This document shows positions 1 to 6,508 of a DNA stretch of 26,189 bases, in pieces. The stretch spans positions 1 to 26,189 of the forward strand of contig CAZWVA010000037.1 in the NCBI GenBank assembly GCA_964636885.1. The letters run 5' to 3'. The position numbers were made by a program, and so were the translations under genes. This DNA comes from CAZWVA01 sp964636885. GTDB lineage: Bacteria; Desulfobacterota_D; UBA1144; Nemesobacterales; CSP1-2. Each line of letters opens with the position of its first letter. Within the stretch, counting starts at the first letter, position 1. The notes under the pieces are model-generated. The model ran no database searches and had not been told where the DNA came from. It worked only from the letters and a program-made list of their open reading frames with translations.

Positions 1-142
1 CTACGAGATACCCGACAAATACATGATAAGACTTAAGAGAGAGGACTTTGAAGACCCAAAGCGGTTAAGAAAGCTCGCACGCACGGCGAACATGACCACT
101 AGAGAATTCGTGGAATACTTCTCCAAGGCGCTAAGGGAATAA
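1..142 (+). CDS. C-terminal end of an unrecognised protein (5' truncated)
   Basis: An open frame runs in from the left edge and ends at a TAA at 140-142. It gives about 46 residues. The visible tail is highly charged, with a KREDFEDPKRLRKLARTAN stretch and a final FVEYFSKALRE that should be helical. I do not recognise the family. The frame contains no stop, its codon use (AGA/AGG arginine) matches the neighbouring real genes, and no competing frame is better. It is convergent with the minus-strand gene ending at 249. The start lies outside the window, so length and function cannot be judged. Confidence 0.6.
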   Translation, partial: YEIPDKYMIRLKREDFEDPKRLRKLARTANMTTREFVEYFSKALRE

Positions 143-186
143 AATCCATCCCCTTCCCTTACACCACACTATAAGTCAAGGGGGAG

Positions 187-202
187 ACCCAACAATTTGG
201 GT
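187..202. repeat. Short inverted repeat in the convergent intergenic gap
   Basis: ACCCAA and TTGGGT form a perfect 6-bp stem around a 4-nt loop. It sits just upstream of the larger palindrome at 205-233, between two convergent genes. It could be part of one composite intergenic repeat or help end transcription. No T-run of convincing length follows it. Confidence 0.4.
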
Positions 203-204
203 TT

Positions 205-233
205 GTAGTGGGTAAGGCATGCCTTGCCCCTAC
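205..233. repeat. Palindromic REP-like intergenic element
   Basis: The 29-nt stretch reads as two arms (GTAG..GGG and CCC..CTAC) around the core AAGGCATGCCTT. It pairs over about 14 bp per arm, with one bulged T and one G-T wobble. Such GTAGGGGCA..TGCCCCTAC palindromes recur between genes in many bacterial genomes, so this is probably one copy of a dispersed repeat. It lies between two convergent genes, where it could also act as a bidirectional terminator or mRNA stabiliser. That role is inference. Confidence 0.55.
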
Positions 234-248
234 CGATACCGGTAGTGT

Positions 249-836
249 TTAAATGCTGTTTTCAACCAATGCACCGTCCTCCAGATGATATATCCTGGTC
301 ATTTTGAGCGTTGGGCAACACGTCGGATCATCCGCATCGTGTGTGATCACGTTTACTATTACCCTTTGCGCCTCAACGGATATGGAGTCTATCTTTATCC
401 TGTCGCCTAAAAACGTAGAGGCGACGTTCTTCGGCGTTCCACCCTCATTTATAACAACGGCCAAATCGTAGAAGATCCCGCCTCCTGCATTGGTCACCAG
501 AACGACTGCGGCATCCCCAACGCCATCCCCGTTCAAGTCCCCAAACCCAACCGCATCGGCTAGGGAGATAACGATCCTCCTATCCACACCTCCATACTCA
601 CCGTTTGTGAGCCTCACACGGCCGTCTTTAAAGTATTCAGAGCGATACTCGGCGTTTTGCAGGGCCTCCAGGGTTAAGCCGAGTTGCTGAGCAGAGGGTT
701 TAGAGGTCTTAGCATTCCTTTCGTTATCGATAACCCTATCTTTATGCTCTACGCATGTCAGAATCAAAGGGATGAGAACCAGAAAAATAAAACCCCTTAT
801 TCCCCGCCTCACCGGCACTTCGGTTCTTCGCTTCAT
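249..836 (-). CDS. Exported or lipid-anchored hypothetical protein with a calcium-loop-like motif
   Basis: I chose the ATG at 836 because AAGGAGGGG lies just upstream at normal spacing; the frame can be extended to a TTG at 854, but that would overlap the ribosome binding site. The product is about 195 residues. A basic N-terminus (MKRRTEVPVRRGIRG) and a hydrophobic run (FIFLVLIPLILTC, to Cys28) form a signal peptide. The lipobox is imperfect (Thr at -1), so it may be a lipoprotein or a simple membrane-anchored protein. The mature part holds FGDLNGDGVGDAA at about 98-110, an FG-GAP/EF-like DxNxDGxxD loop, and a CCPT motif near 173. Small secreted proteins of this kind are common in several bacterial phyla, but no function is known to me. 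It stands alone, with a candidate promoter at 929-957. Confidence 0.75.
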   Translation of the reverse strand: MKRRTEVPVRRGIRGFIFLVLIPLILTCVEHKDRVIDNERNAKTSKPSAQQLGLTLEALQNAEYRSEYFKDGRVRLTNGEYGGVDRRIVISLADAVGFGDLNGDGVGDAAVVLVTNAGGGIFYDLAVVINEGGTPKNVASTFLGDRIKIDSISVEAQRVIVNVITHDADDPTCCPTLKMTRIYHLEDGALVENSI

Positions 837-928
837 CGGAAACCCCTCCTTCAAAAATCGTAAGGCCCTCTACGTCTTAATAGGATCGCCCTCAGATGAT
901 TTGAAACGGGCGTACCTATTGTGGCAAG

Positions 929-957
929 ATTATAAGACAGGCGAGCCATATAATCAA
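929..957 (-). promoter_or_regulatory. Candidate sigma-70 promoter for the small exported protein gene
   Basis: On the minus strand TTGATT (957-952) is followed after exactly 17 nt by a perfect TATAAT (934-929). The expected transcription start near 922 leaves an 86-nt leader before the ATG at 836. The -35 matches consensus in four of six positions. This is a sequence match only. Confidence 0.45.
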
Positions 958-1185
958 ACTGACATAATAAAGCATTTTGTGGAAGCCGGTCTTTATTAAA
1001 ATCCCGTGTTAAAATCTACTGATAGGTGCACGAATCGACCATTTATAGTATCACGCTGTTGTGCGGTCTAATACGTCTAAGCGATCCTATATCCGAGCGA
1101 CAGGATAAGGAAAGGGATATCGATTACCCCGCGATGATGGAATCCAGGCCTTCTAAAGCAAGCTATATGAGCATGAATAGGAGAA

Positions 1186-1225
1186 ACGGTTAGAAGAAAA
1201 GGTCTCCGGTTGACAATCTAACCGT
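1186..1225 (+). other. Inverted repeat upstream of ddl
   Basis: ACGGTTAGA (1186-1194) and TCTAACCGT (1217-1225) are perfect 9-nt reverse complements separated by 22 nt. The structure ends about 40 nt before the ddl start. It could be a leader hairpin or an operator. No T-run follows, so a simple terminator is unlikely. Confidence 0.4.
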
Positions 1226-1264
1226 GTTTGGGTAACCCATTAGAAACCAAAGGAGAACGGTGCC

Positions 1265-2371
1265 TTGTCTAAAGTGACGGTAGGAGTCATATTTGGAGGA
1301 AGGTCTGTTGAGCATGAAATCTCCCTCCTCTCGGCAAAGTCGATAATAAAAAACCTGGCCACGGATAAATACAGGGTCTTTCCCATCTTTATAGATAAAG
1401 GGGGGGTGTGGCGGAGGGCATCGGTGGAGGGATGGTTGGAAGGGGGGGATTTAAAGGTATTTACTAACTCCATACTCCTGCCGTCTCTAAACCCTGAGAA
1501 TCCGGTATTCTACGAACTCATAAAAAACGGGGTCGAGCGTGAGCACAGGGTTCATGTACTCTTTCCGGTTCTACACGGAACCTACGGAGAGGACGGGACG
1601 GTTCAGGGGCTATTTGAACTAATGGGGATTCCCTTCGTAGGAGCGTCGGTCCTCGGTTCCTCGGTTGGCATGGACAAGATCGTTATGAAGACTATCTTTA
1701 GAGAGGCAGGGCTCCCTGTGGTAAGATTCATTGGATTCTACGGTCACGAATGGGAATCGGATAGGGATAGAATATCAAGGCTGATCCTTAAGGAGATAGG
1801 GATACCGTGCTTTGTAAAAGCCGCAAACCTCGGCTCAAGCGTCGGTATAACCAAGGTGAAATCGGAAGAAGAATTGGAAAGGGCGGTGGATCTTGCACGC
1901 GGTTTTTCTCATAGAATAATCGTCGAAAAAGCGGTCTTAAACCCGAGGGAGATCGAGGTGAGCGTTCTAGGGAACGAAGACCCGATAGCATCCCTTCCAG
2001 GGGAAGTCGTTCCCCACAGGGAGTTCTACGACTATACCGCAAAATACGTCGAACAGGGAACCGGGCTCATTGCCCCGGCAAGCCTCGAAGAGGGAACGGT
2101 GGAAACCCTTAAAGAATACGCCATCAGGGCCTTTAAGTCGATTGACTGCGAGGGAATGGGAAGGGTGGATTTCTTGATGGAAAAGACGACTGGGGAGATC
2201 TTTGTAAGCGAGATTAACACGATTCCCGGTTTTACACAGATAAGCATGTATCCGAAGCTATGGGAGGTAAGTGGTATAGGATACCCGGAACTCGTCTCAA
2301 GGCTGATTGAGCTTGCGATCCGTAGACACGAGACGAAGAGAAGGTTAAGGACCGATATAAAACAGGGGTAG
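1265..2371 (+). CDS. ddl: D-alanine--D-alanine ligase
   Basis: This ATP-grasp enzyme joins two D-alanines in the cytoplasm to make the dipeptide that MurF adds to the UDP-MurNAc tripeptide. The 368-residue product has the family hallmarks. These are GGRSVEHEISL near residue 11 at the N-terminus, HGTYGEDGTVQG, GSSVGMDK, NLGSSVGI in the ATP-grasp domain, and the metal-binding C-terminal EINTIPGFTQISMYP. The omega-loop region has EFYDYTAKY, typical of D-Ala-D-Ala rather than D-Ala-D-Lac ligases. The start is a TTG, supported by AAAGGAG at 1249-1255 with 9-nt spacing; no better in-frame start is visible. In many bacteria ddl lies inside the dcw cluster. Here it stands about 4 kb beyond ftsZ on the opposite strand, so it is expressed separately. 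Confidence 0.96.
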   Translation: MSKVTVGVIFGGRSVEHEISLLSAKSIIKNLATDKYRVFPIFIDKGGVWRRASVEGWLEGGDLKVFTNSILLPSLNPENPVFYELIKNGVEREHRVHVLFPVLHGTYGEDGTVQGLFELMGIPFVGASVLGSSVGMDKIVMKTIFREAGLPVVRFIGFYGHEWESDRDRISRLILKEIGIPCFVKAANLGSSVGITKVKSEEELERAVDLARGFSHRIIVEKAVLNPREIEVSVLGNEDPIASLPGEVVPHREFYDYTAKYVEQGTGLIAPASLEEGTVETLKEYAIRAFKSIDCEGMGRVDFLMEKTTGEIFVSEINTIPGFTQISMYPKLWEVSGIGYPELVSRLIELAIRRHETKRRLRTDIKQG

Positions 2372-2693
2372 GGATTCGTATTAAATCCGAAGACTCTTCG
2401 GACGTTTCAGATTGGGCATCAAGGAGGGTTTACGAATCAGGGCCGTTTTCCTTGATTATCCGGGAAATCCAGTGGATAATTTCCTTGGTTACCATATTGA
2501 CAGGAGGCCATAGACACTATAAAGTCATATTAGAATGAATATAAAAAAGCCCGGGTATTAAGAGGGCCGGAATCTCTAGAAGAGGGTAGACTCAGCTTTA
2601 ACCATCTATGTTATCCTGATCCCGGATTAATGAGATAATGGTCAGTTTAAGATCAGTAGGGGTGTCTTACACCCAGCAGGAGGAAAAAGGGAA
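2372..2693 (+). other. Intergenic region between ddl and ftsY
   Basis: This 322-nt gap has no convincing ORF. Just after ddl, TCCGAAG and CTTCGGA (2386-2402) form a 7-bp hairpin with a 3-nt loop but no T-run, so it is at best a weak terminator. A second inverted repeat, ATTATCC and GGATAAT (2455-2480), has a 12-nt loop. A candidate promoter for ftsY follows at 2497-2525. Confidence 0.5.
2497..2525 (+). promoter_or_regulatory. Candidate sigma-70 promoter for ftsY
   Basis: A perfect -35 TTGACA (2497-2502) is followed after 17 nt by TAAAGT (2520-2525), four of six to consensus. Alternatively TATAAA at 2518-2523 could be the -10 with a 15-nt spacer. Either would give a leader of roughly 160 nt before ftsY. 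Confidence 0.4.
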
Positions 2694-3974
2694 ATGGAAG
2701 AGATCTTATCCCTACTAAAAAACGCATACGAAACCAACCCGGAACTCGTCCTAACAACCGGTTCCATAGCCGTAATAGCTCTATTAACCCTCCTCATACT
2801 CTCGCTCTCCAGAGGAAAGAAAGAAGAGAGAGCCGAGGTCGCAGGACCAACGGATCTTCAACTGATTGAGAACGCCATTCATAAGGAGAAGGAAACAATA
2901 GGGAATGAAGAACCGGGATTCGAGGAGCATATAGAAGACATCGGTTCTGAAGGGTTCGAAGGCACCGTCGAGGAGGAGATAAGGGAAGATATTAGGGTAG
3001 AAAGGGAGTTTGAAGAAGAAAAGGTAGAAGAAGTAACAAAGGAGAGGCTTTTCTCCAGGCTTCGTGCTGGGCTCTCAAAAACCCAAGCCGGTCTTATAGG
3101 TAGACTCGACGAGATGTTATCGATAAGAAAGGAGATCGATAGCGATCTCTGGGACGATTTTGAAGAAGCGTTAATCACAGCGGACCTTGGAGTAGGAACC
3201 ACGATGAAGCTAAGAAACGAGATTGAACGCAAACTCACAAAGAAGTCGCTTAGAGACCCCATAGCGATAAAAAGCGCGCTTAGAGAAGAGATCCTCCGTA
3301 TCCTCGAAAACGTAGAGGGAAGCCCAATAGAGGTTAACACAAAGCCATTTGTAGTCATGGTTGCAGGCGTAAACGGTGTGGGAAAAACAACGACCATAGG
3401 AAAACTCGCATATAGGTTTAGGAAAGAGGGTAAAGGCGTTATGGTTGCTGCAGCCGACACATTCAGGGCAGCTGCCGTGGAGCAACTAGAGATCTGGGCC
3501 AAAAGGGTGGGAAGCGATTTCCTAAAAGGCCAAAGCGGGGTAGACCCGTCGGCGGTTGCTTTCGATGCCATAAAGGCGTCTCTCGCTCGCGGGACGGATG
3601 TACTTATAATCGATACCGCAGGTAGGCTACACACGAAAACGAATCTCATGGAGGAGCTTAAAAAGATAAGAAGGGTGGTAGGGCGTGAGCTTCCGGGCGC
3701 TCCACATGAGACCCTACTCGTGCTCGATGCAACAACAGGGCAGAATGCGATTCAGCAGGCGAAGATGTTTAAGGAGGCGATAGAGGTTACAGGAATAGTA
3801 CTCACAAAGCTTGACGGAACCGCCAAAGGTGGTGTGATTGTAGCCATTGCAGATGAGCTTAATATCCCAGTCAAGTTTATCGGAATAGGAGAGAGCCTTG
3901 GGGATCTAAGGGAATTTAAAGCGGAGGAGTTTGTTGAGGCCCTATTTCTTACGGGAAAAGAGACGCTACACTAA
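2694..3974 (+). CDS. ftsY: Signal recognition particle receptor FtsY with N-terminal membrane segment
   Basis: FtsY is the membrane-side GTPase that receives ribosome-SRP complexes and hands membrane proteins to SecYEG. The 426-residue product starts at ATG 2694, ten nt after AGGAGG. In order it has a hydrophobic segment at about 18-39, an acidic A region (about 47-115, rich in Glu), the helical N domain (about 116-205) and the SRP-type GTPase (G) domain. The G domain shows the P-loop GVNGVGKTTT at 225-234, DTFRAAAVEQ at 255-264, DTAGR at 307-311, TKLDGTAKGG at 371-380 and a C-terminal GIGESLGDL. Fifty-four-type SRP proteins (Ffh) are excluded by the absence of an M domain and the presence of the acidic leader. 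The true transmembrane segment is unlike E. coli FtsY, which binds the membrane peripherally. Confidence 0.95.
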   Translation: MEEILSLLKNAYETNPELVLTTGSIAVIALLTLLILSLSRGKKEERAEVAGPTDLQLIENAIHKEKETIGNEEPGFEEHIEDIGSEGFEGTVEEEIREDIRVEREFEEEKVEEVTKERLFSRLRAGLSKTQAGLIGRLDEMLSIRKEIDSDLWDDFEEALITADLGVGTTMKLRNEIERKLTKKSLRDPIAIKSALREEILRILENVEGSPIEVNTKPFVVMVAGVNGVGKTTTIGKLAYRFRKEGKGVMVAAADTFRAAAVEQLEIWAKRVGSDFLKGQSGVDPSAVAFDAIKASLARGTDVLIIDTAGRLHTKTNLMEELKKIRRVVGRELPGAPHETLLVLDATTGQNAIQQAKMFKEAIEVTGIVLTKLDGTAKGGVIVAIADELNIPVKFIGIGESLGDLREFKAEEFVEALFLTGKETLH

Positions 3975-4078
3975 CCGGTTTTGGATTGAGAATTGAAAAA
4001 GGCGGTCGTAGAACGCGTAGAGGGAATGAATGTCCTTGGGGTTTTCTCCGTTAATCACTTTCCCGAATACACATGTCT

Positions 4079-5200
4079 ATGAACCAATCTGAGAGATACA
4101 TGTCCCTTGCCCTTCGCCTTGCAAAGAAAGCGGATGGCATGACGAGTCCAAACCCGCTTGTAGGAGCAGTTGTCGTAAAAGGGGGAAAGATCCTGGGAAG
4201 GGGATATCACAAAAAGGCGGGGCTTCCCCACGCCGAGATCGAGGCGTTCTTAGATGCGGAGAGAAGAGGTTATAATCCCAGGGGCTCGACCCTCTACGTA
4301 ACACTTGAGCCGTGCTGTCATAAGGAGAAAAAGACCCCTCCGTGCACTGATGCCATAATTAAAAAGGGAATATCGAGTGTGGTTGTAGGGTGCTTGGATC
4401 TAAACCCAAAGGTAAGCGGCAAGGGGGTAGAGATCCTGAGGGAAAGTGGTATAAACGTAGAGGTCGGCGTACTCGAAGAGAGATGTAGGAAGATTAACGA
4501 GGCCTTCTTTAAATACGTAAACACCGGTCTCCCTTTTGTTATTTTAAAGCTCGCCTCAACACTCGATGGAAAGATCGCAACATCGACCGGAGATTCAAAG
4601 TGGATAGGGAGCGAAACCCAAAGGAGATACACCCATAAACTGAGAAACAGGGTTGATGCGATAGTGGTTGGGATAGAAACCGTTCTTCGTGACGATCCCC
4701 AGCTCACCGTAAGGCTCAATAAAAAGACCAATCGTCAACCCACCCCTGTTGTTCTAGATAGCAGGCTTAGGATCCCCTTTGAATCACAGCTCCTTAAGGT
4801 TCACAGATCCCCCATTATAGCCACAACCCGCTCATCCAATGGAGATAAGGCCTATGAGCTTGAGAAAAGGGGTGCGAGGGTCCTTCTCCTAGAGGAGGAT
4901 GAAAGGGGGCGCGTTGATATTCTAGGACTCGTAAAGAGGCTGGGAGAGATGGAGATCACAAGCATACTGGTTGAGGGGGGCAGTGAGGTTGCGGCCTCCT
5001 TTCTTATGAAGGGGCTTGTGGATAAGGTGACCTTCTTCTATGCACCCAAAATCATAGGGAACGAAGGGATAGACATGATAGGAAAACTCGGGATCTCCAG
5101 GGTTTCTGAGGCGTTTACGATTATAGAAACCAGGGTAAGAACCATAGGGGAAGAGTTCGTCGTTGAAGGGTATATAGGGAAAGCCATCTGGAGACCGTAG
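4079..5200 (+). CDS. ribD: Bifunctional riboflavin biosynthesis deaminase/reductase RibD
   Basis: RibD deaminates the pyrimidine formed from GTP and then reduces its ribose side chain with NADPH, two consecutive steps of riboflavin synthesis. The N-terminal deaminase has the zinc site HAE followed by PCCHKEKKTPPC about 25 residues later, and NPLVGAVVV near the start. The C-terminal reductase domain begins around TLDGKIATSTGDSKW and includes ILVEGGSEVAASFL. Length (about 373 residues) is normal. The frame could begin at ATG 4073, but I prefer ATG 4079: it aligns with family N-termini, and its ATGA overlaps the stop of a short upstream frame. Neither start has a clear ribosome binding site. No other rib gene and no FMN riboswitch is visible, so this is an isolated rib gene. 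Confidence 0.94.
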   Translation: MNQSERYMSLALRLAKKADGMTSPNPLVGAVVVKGGKILGRGYHKKAGLPHAEIEAFLDAERRGYNPRGSTLYVTLEPCCHKEKKTPPCTDAIIKKGISSVVVGCLDLNPKVSGKGVEILRESGINVEVGVLEERCRKINEAFFKYVNTGLPFVILKLASTLDGKIATSTGDSKWIGSETQRRYTHKLRNRVDAIVVGIETVLRDDPQLTVRLNKKTNRQPTPVVLDSRLRIPFESQLLKVHRSPIIATTRSSNGDKAYELEKRGARVLLLEEDERGRVDILGLVKRLGEMEITSILVEGGSEVAASFLMKGLVDKVTFFYAPKIIGNEGIDMIGKLGISRVSEAFTIIETRVRTIGEEFVVEGYIGKAIWRP

Positions 5201-5288
5201 TTCGGTTGAACACAGATAACCCATTCCCGTAAAACAAATAGAGTAATACCACCTATCGCCCCATAATCACTCACAACAAAAGACAAAA

Positions 5289-5297
5289 TGTGATAAT
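5289..5297 (+). promoter_or_regulatory. Candidate extended -10 element for nadD
   Basis: TG, one base, then GATAAT resembles an extended -10 (TGnTATAAT). There is no recognisable -35 at 16-18 nt upstream. It would place the transcript start within a few bases of the nadD start codons. Confidence 0.3.
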
Positions 5298-5301
5298 ATG
5301 A

Positions 5302-5991
5302 ATGGTAAGAATGGAGAAAAAGGCCGATAGGAGAGTAGGACTTTTAGGCGGGACCTTTAACCCCATACATCTCGGCCACCTTCGTGCCGCAGAGGAGATA
5401 AGAGAAACCCTAACTCTTGATAGGGTCTACTTCATACCCGCCCTTACGCCTCCTCATAAAACCCCCTCCGACATAGCGTCACCCGCAGATCGGCTAAAGA
5501 TGGTTGAGTGTGCGATTCGGGGAAATCCTCATTTTGAGATTTCAGACGTCGAGCTAAAGCGTAAGGGTCCCTCATATACCGTTGATACCCTTACGTATTT
5601 TTCCTCTAATTTCCCCGATTCTGAGTTCTACTTTATCGTTGGCAGCGATCTCTTTTCCGAGATAGACACCTGGAAGGATTATAAGAGGCTCTTTGAGCTC
5701 TCGAATTTCGCCGTTATAACAAGGCCCGGTTTTTGCGAAGACCCCTATTCCACATTCGCGCTTGAACTCAGAAACGATTTTCGATATTATAAAAAGGAAA
5801 AGGACGTGGTCACCTATCTACACAAGGGTTCTAAGATCCTGGTGTTTGTACGAATCGAGGGGATCCAGGTATCCTCGACTCAGATAAGGCGTCTGTTGAG
5901 AGAGGGTAGATCCATTAAGTACCTGGTTCCCGATGAAGTAGAATCCTATATACTATCCAAAAAACTCTATAAGAAGGAGGAGCCCCGATAG
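5302..5991 (+). CDS. nadD: Nicotinate-nucleotide adenylyltransferase
   Basis: NadD transfers AMP from ATP to nicotinate mononucleotide, making deamido-NAD. The 229-residue frame shows the nucleotidyltransferase signature GTFNPIHLGH at 17-26, the loop GPSYTVDTL at 89-97, GSDLFSEIDTW at 114-124 and SSTQIRR at 191-197, all as in bacterial NadD. The start is uncertain. ATG 5302 and ATG 5311 are both in frame, and neither has a ribosome binding site. An extended -10-like element (TG at 5289, GATAAT at 5292-5297) lies so close that the transcript may start at about 5304, favouring ATG 5311 on a nearly leaderless mRNA. The stop overlaps the probable AUA start of rsfS, the common nadD-rsfS pairing. 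Confidence 0.94.
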   Translation: MVRMEKKADRRVGLLGGTFNPIHLGHLRAAEEIRETLTLDRVYFIPALTPPHKTPSDIASPADRLKMVECAIRGNPHFEISDVELKRKGPSYTVDTLTYFSSNFPDSEFYFIVGSDLFSEIDTWKDYKRLFELSNFAVITRPGFCEDPYSTFALELRNDFRYYKKEKDVVTYLHKGSKILVFVRIEGIQVSSTQIRRLLREGRSIKYLVPDEVESYILSKKLYKKEEPR

Positions 5992-6380
5992 AGTCTAAAG
6001 AGAAAGCACTTGCACTTGCCCGTGCCGCCTGGGAAAAAAAGGCGCAAAACACCGTTTTAATGGACATGAAGTCACTTACTGACCTCGCCGATTACTTCAT
6101 TGTGTGCAGTGCGGATTCAGATAGGGGAGTAAAAACCATCGTAGATAACATAGAGAAGAAGCTTAGGGAACTCGGATGTAGGGTACTCGGAGTTGAAGGA
6201 TACACGGAAGGAAAGTGGGTCTTGATCGATGCAATGGATATCGTGATCCACGTCTTCTATGAACCCGTGAGGGCATTCTATGATCTTGAGGGTCTCTGGA
6301 TTGACGCTCCCCGTATCAAACTCCCATTTGAAGACGGATCTCTAAAGCAATCCGGCGAGACGGAAGAGAGGTACGCCTAA
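5988..6380 (+). CDS. rsfS: Ribosome silencing factor RsfS, probable AUA start
   Basis: RsfS (Iojap family) binds ribosomal protein uL14 and blocks subunit joining when nutrients are low. Conserved parts are LADYFIVCSADSDRGVK, GVEGYTEGKWVLIDAMDIVIHVF and YDLEGLWIDAP. Starting at the first ATG (6060) would remove the N-terminal helix present in the family. The frame continues upstream with family-like sequence (KEKALALARAAWEKKAQNT) as far as an in-frame TAA at 5970, and in between there is no ATG, GTG or TTG. The only plausible initiator is ATA at 5988, five nt after a strong AAGGAGGAG (5974-5982) and overlapping the nadD stop by two bases. This gives 130 residues, normal for the family. A sequencing error or mutation of ATG to ATA is the alternative. 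Confidence 0.9.
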   Translation: MESKEKALALARAAWEKKAQNTVLMDMKSLTDLADYFIVCSADSDRGVKTIVDNIEKKLRELGCRVLGVEGYTEGKWVLIDAMDIVIHVFYEPVRAFYDLEGLWIDAPRIKLPFEDGSLKQSGETEERYA

Positions 6381-6508
6381 AATGTGATAGGAAATTCGGG
6401 ATGGTATACAACCACTCGGTCACCTATCTTGAGACCGATTGGATCCCAAATGGTTTAAGAAGCCCTACACTAAGGGTGTGAATGTAAAAGCAACGACTCG
6501 ATCCCCTT
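6381..6508. other. Convergent gap between rsfS and ftsZ
   Basis: The plus-strand rsfS and the minus-strand dcw cluster end toward each other across 128 nt. I looked for a bidirectional terminator and found only short weak stems (for example ACAC..GTGT near 6469-6480). No convincing intrinsic terminator is visible. Confidence 0.4.

Larger units (their letters stand above)
837..1264. other. Intergenic region between divergent genes
   Basis: This gap of about 430 nt separates the minus-strand exported protein gene from ddl. It holds the candidate minus-strand promoter (929-957) and a 9-bp inverted repeat (1186-1225). On the plus strand, 838-999 is an open frame with a protein-like tail (TDIIKHFVEAGLY) but no ribosome binding site. 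It may be a gene remnant or chance. The stretch 1000-1180 shows nothing I can interpret. Confidence 0.5.

Noticed and set aside
1210..1238. TTGACA as a promoter for ddl
   Set aside because: At 16-18 nt spacing the -10 positions read GTAACC, TAACCC or AACCCA, poor matches. It also overlaps the inverted repeat.
2879..3649. A 256-codon open frame on the minus strand across ftsY
   Set aside because: It is antisense to the strongly conserved FtsY coding frame, is serine/proline rich with no recognisable motif, and has no ribosome binding site. It is a codon-bias shadow.
4000..4078. FMN riboswitch before ribD
   Set aside because: The gap is under 110 nt and none of the conserved RFN-element helices or loops is visible.
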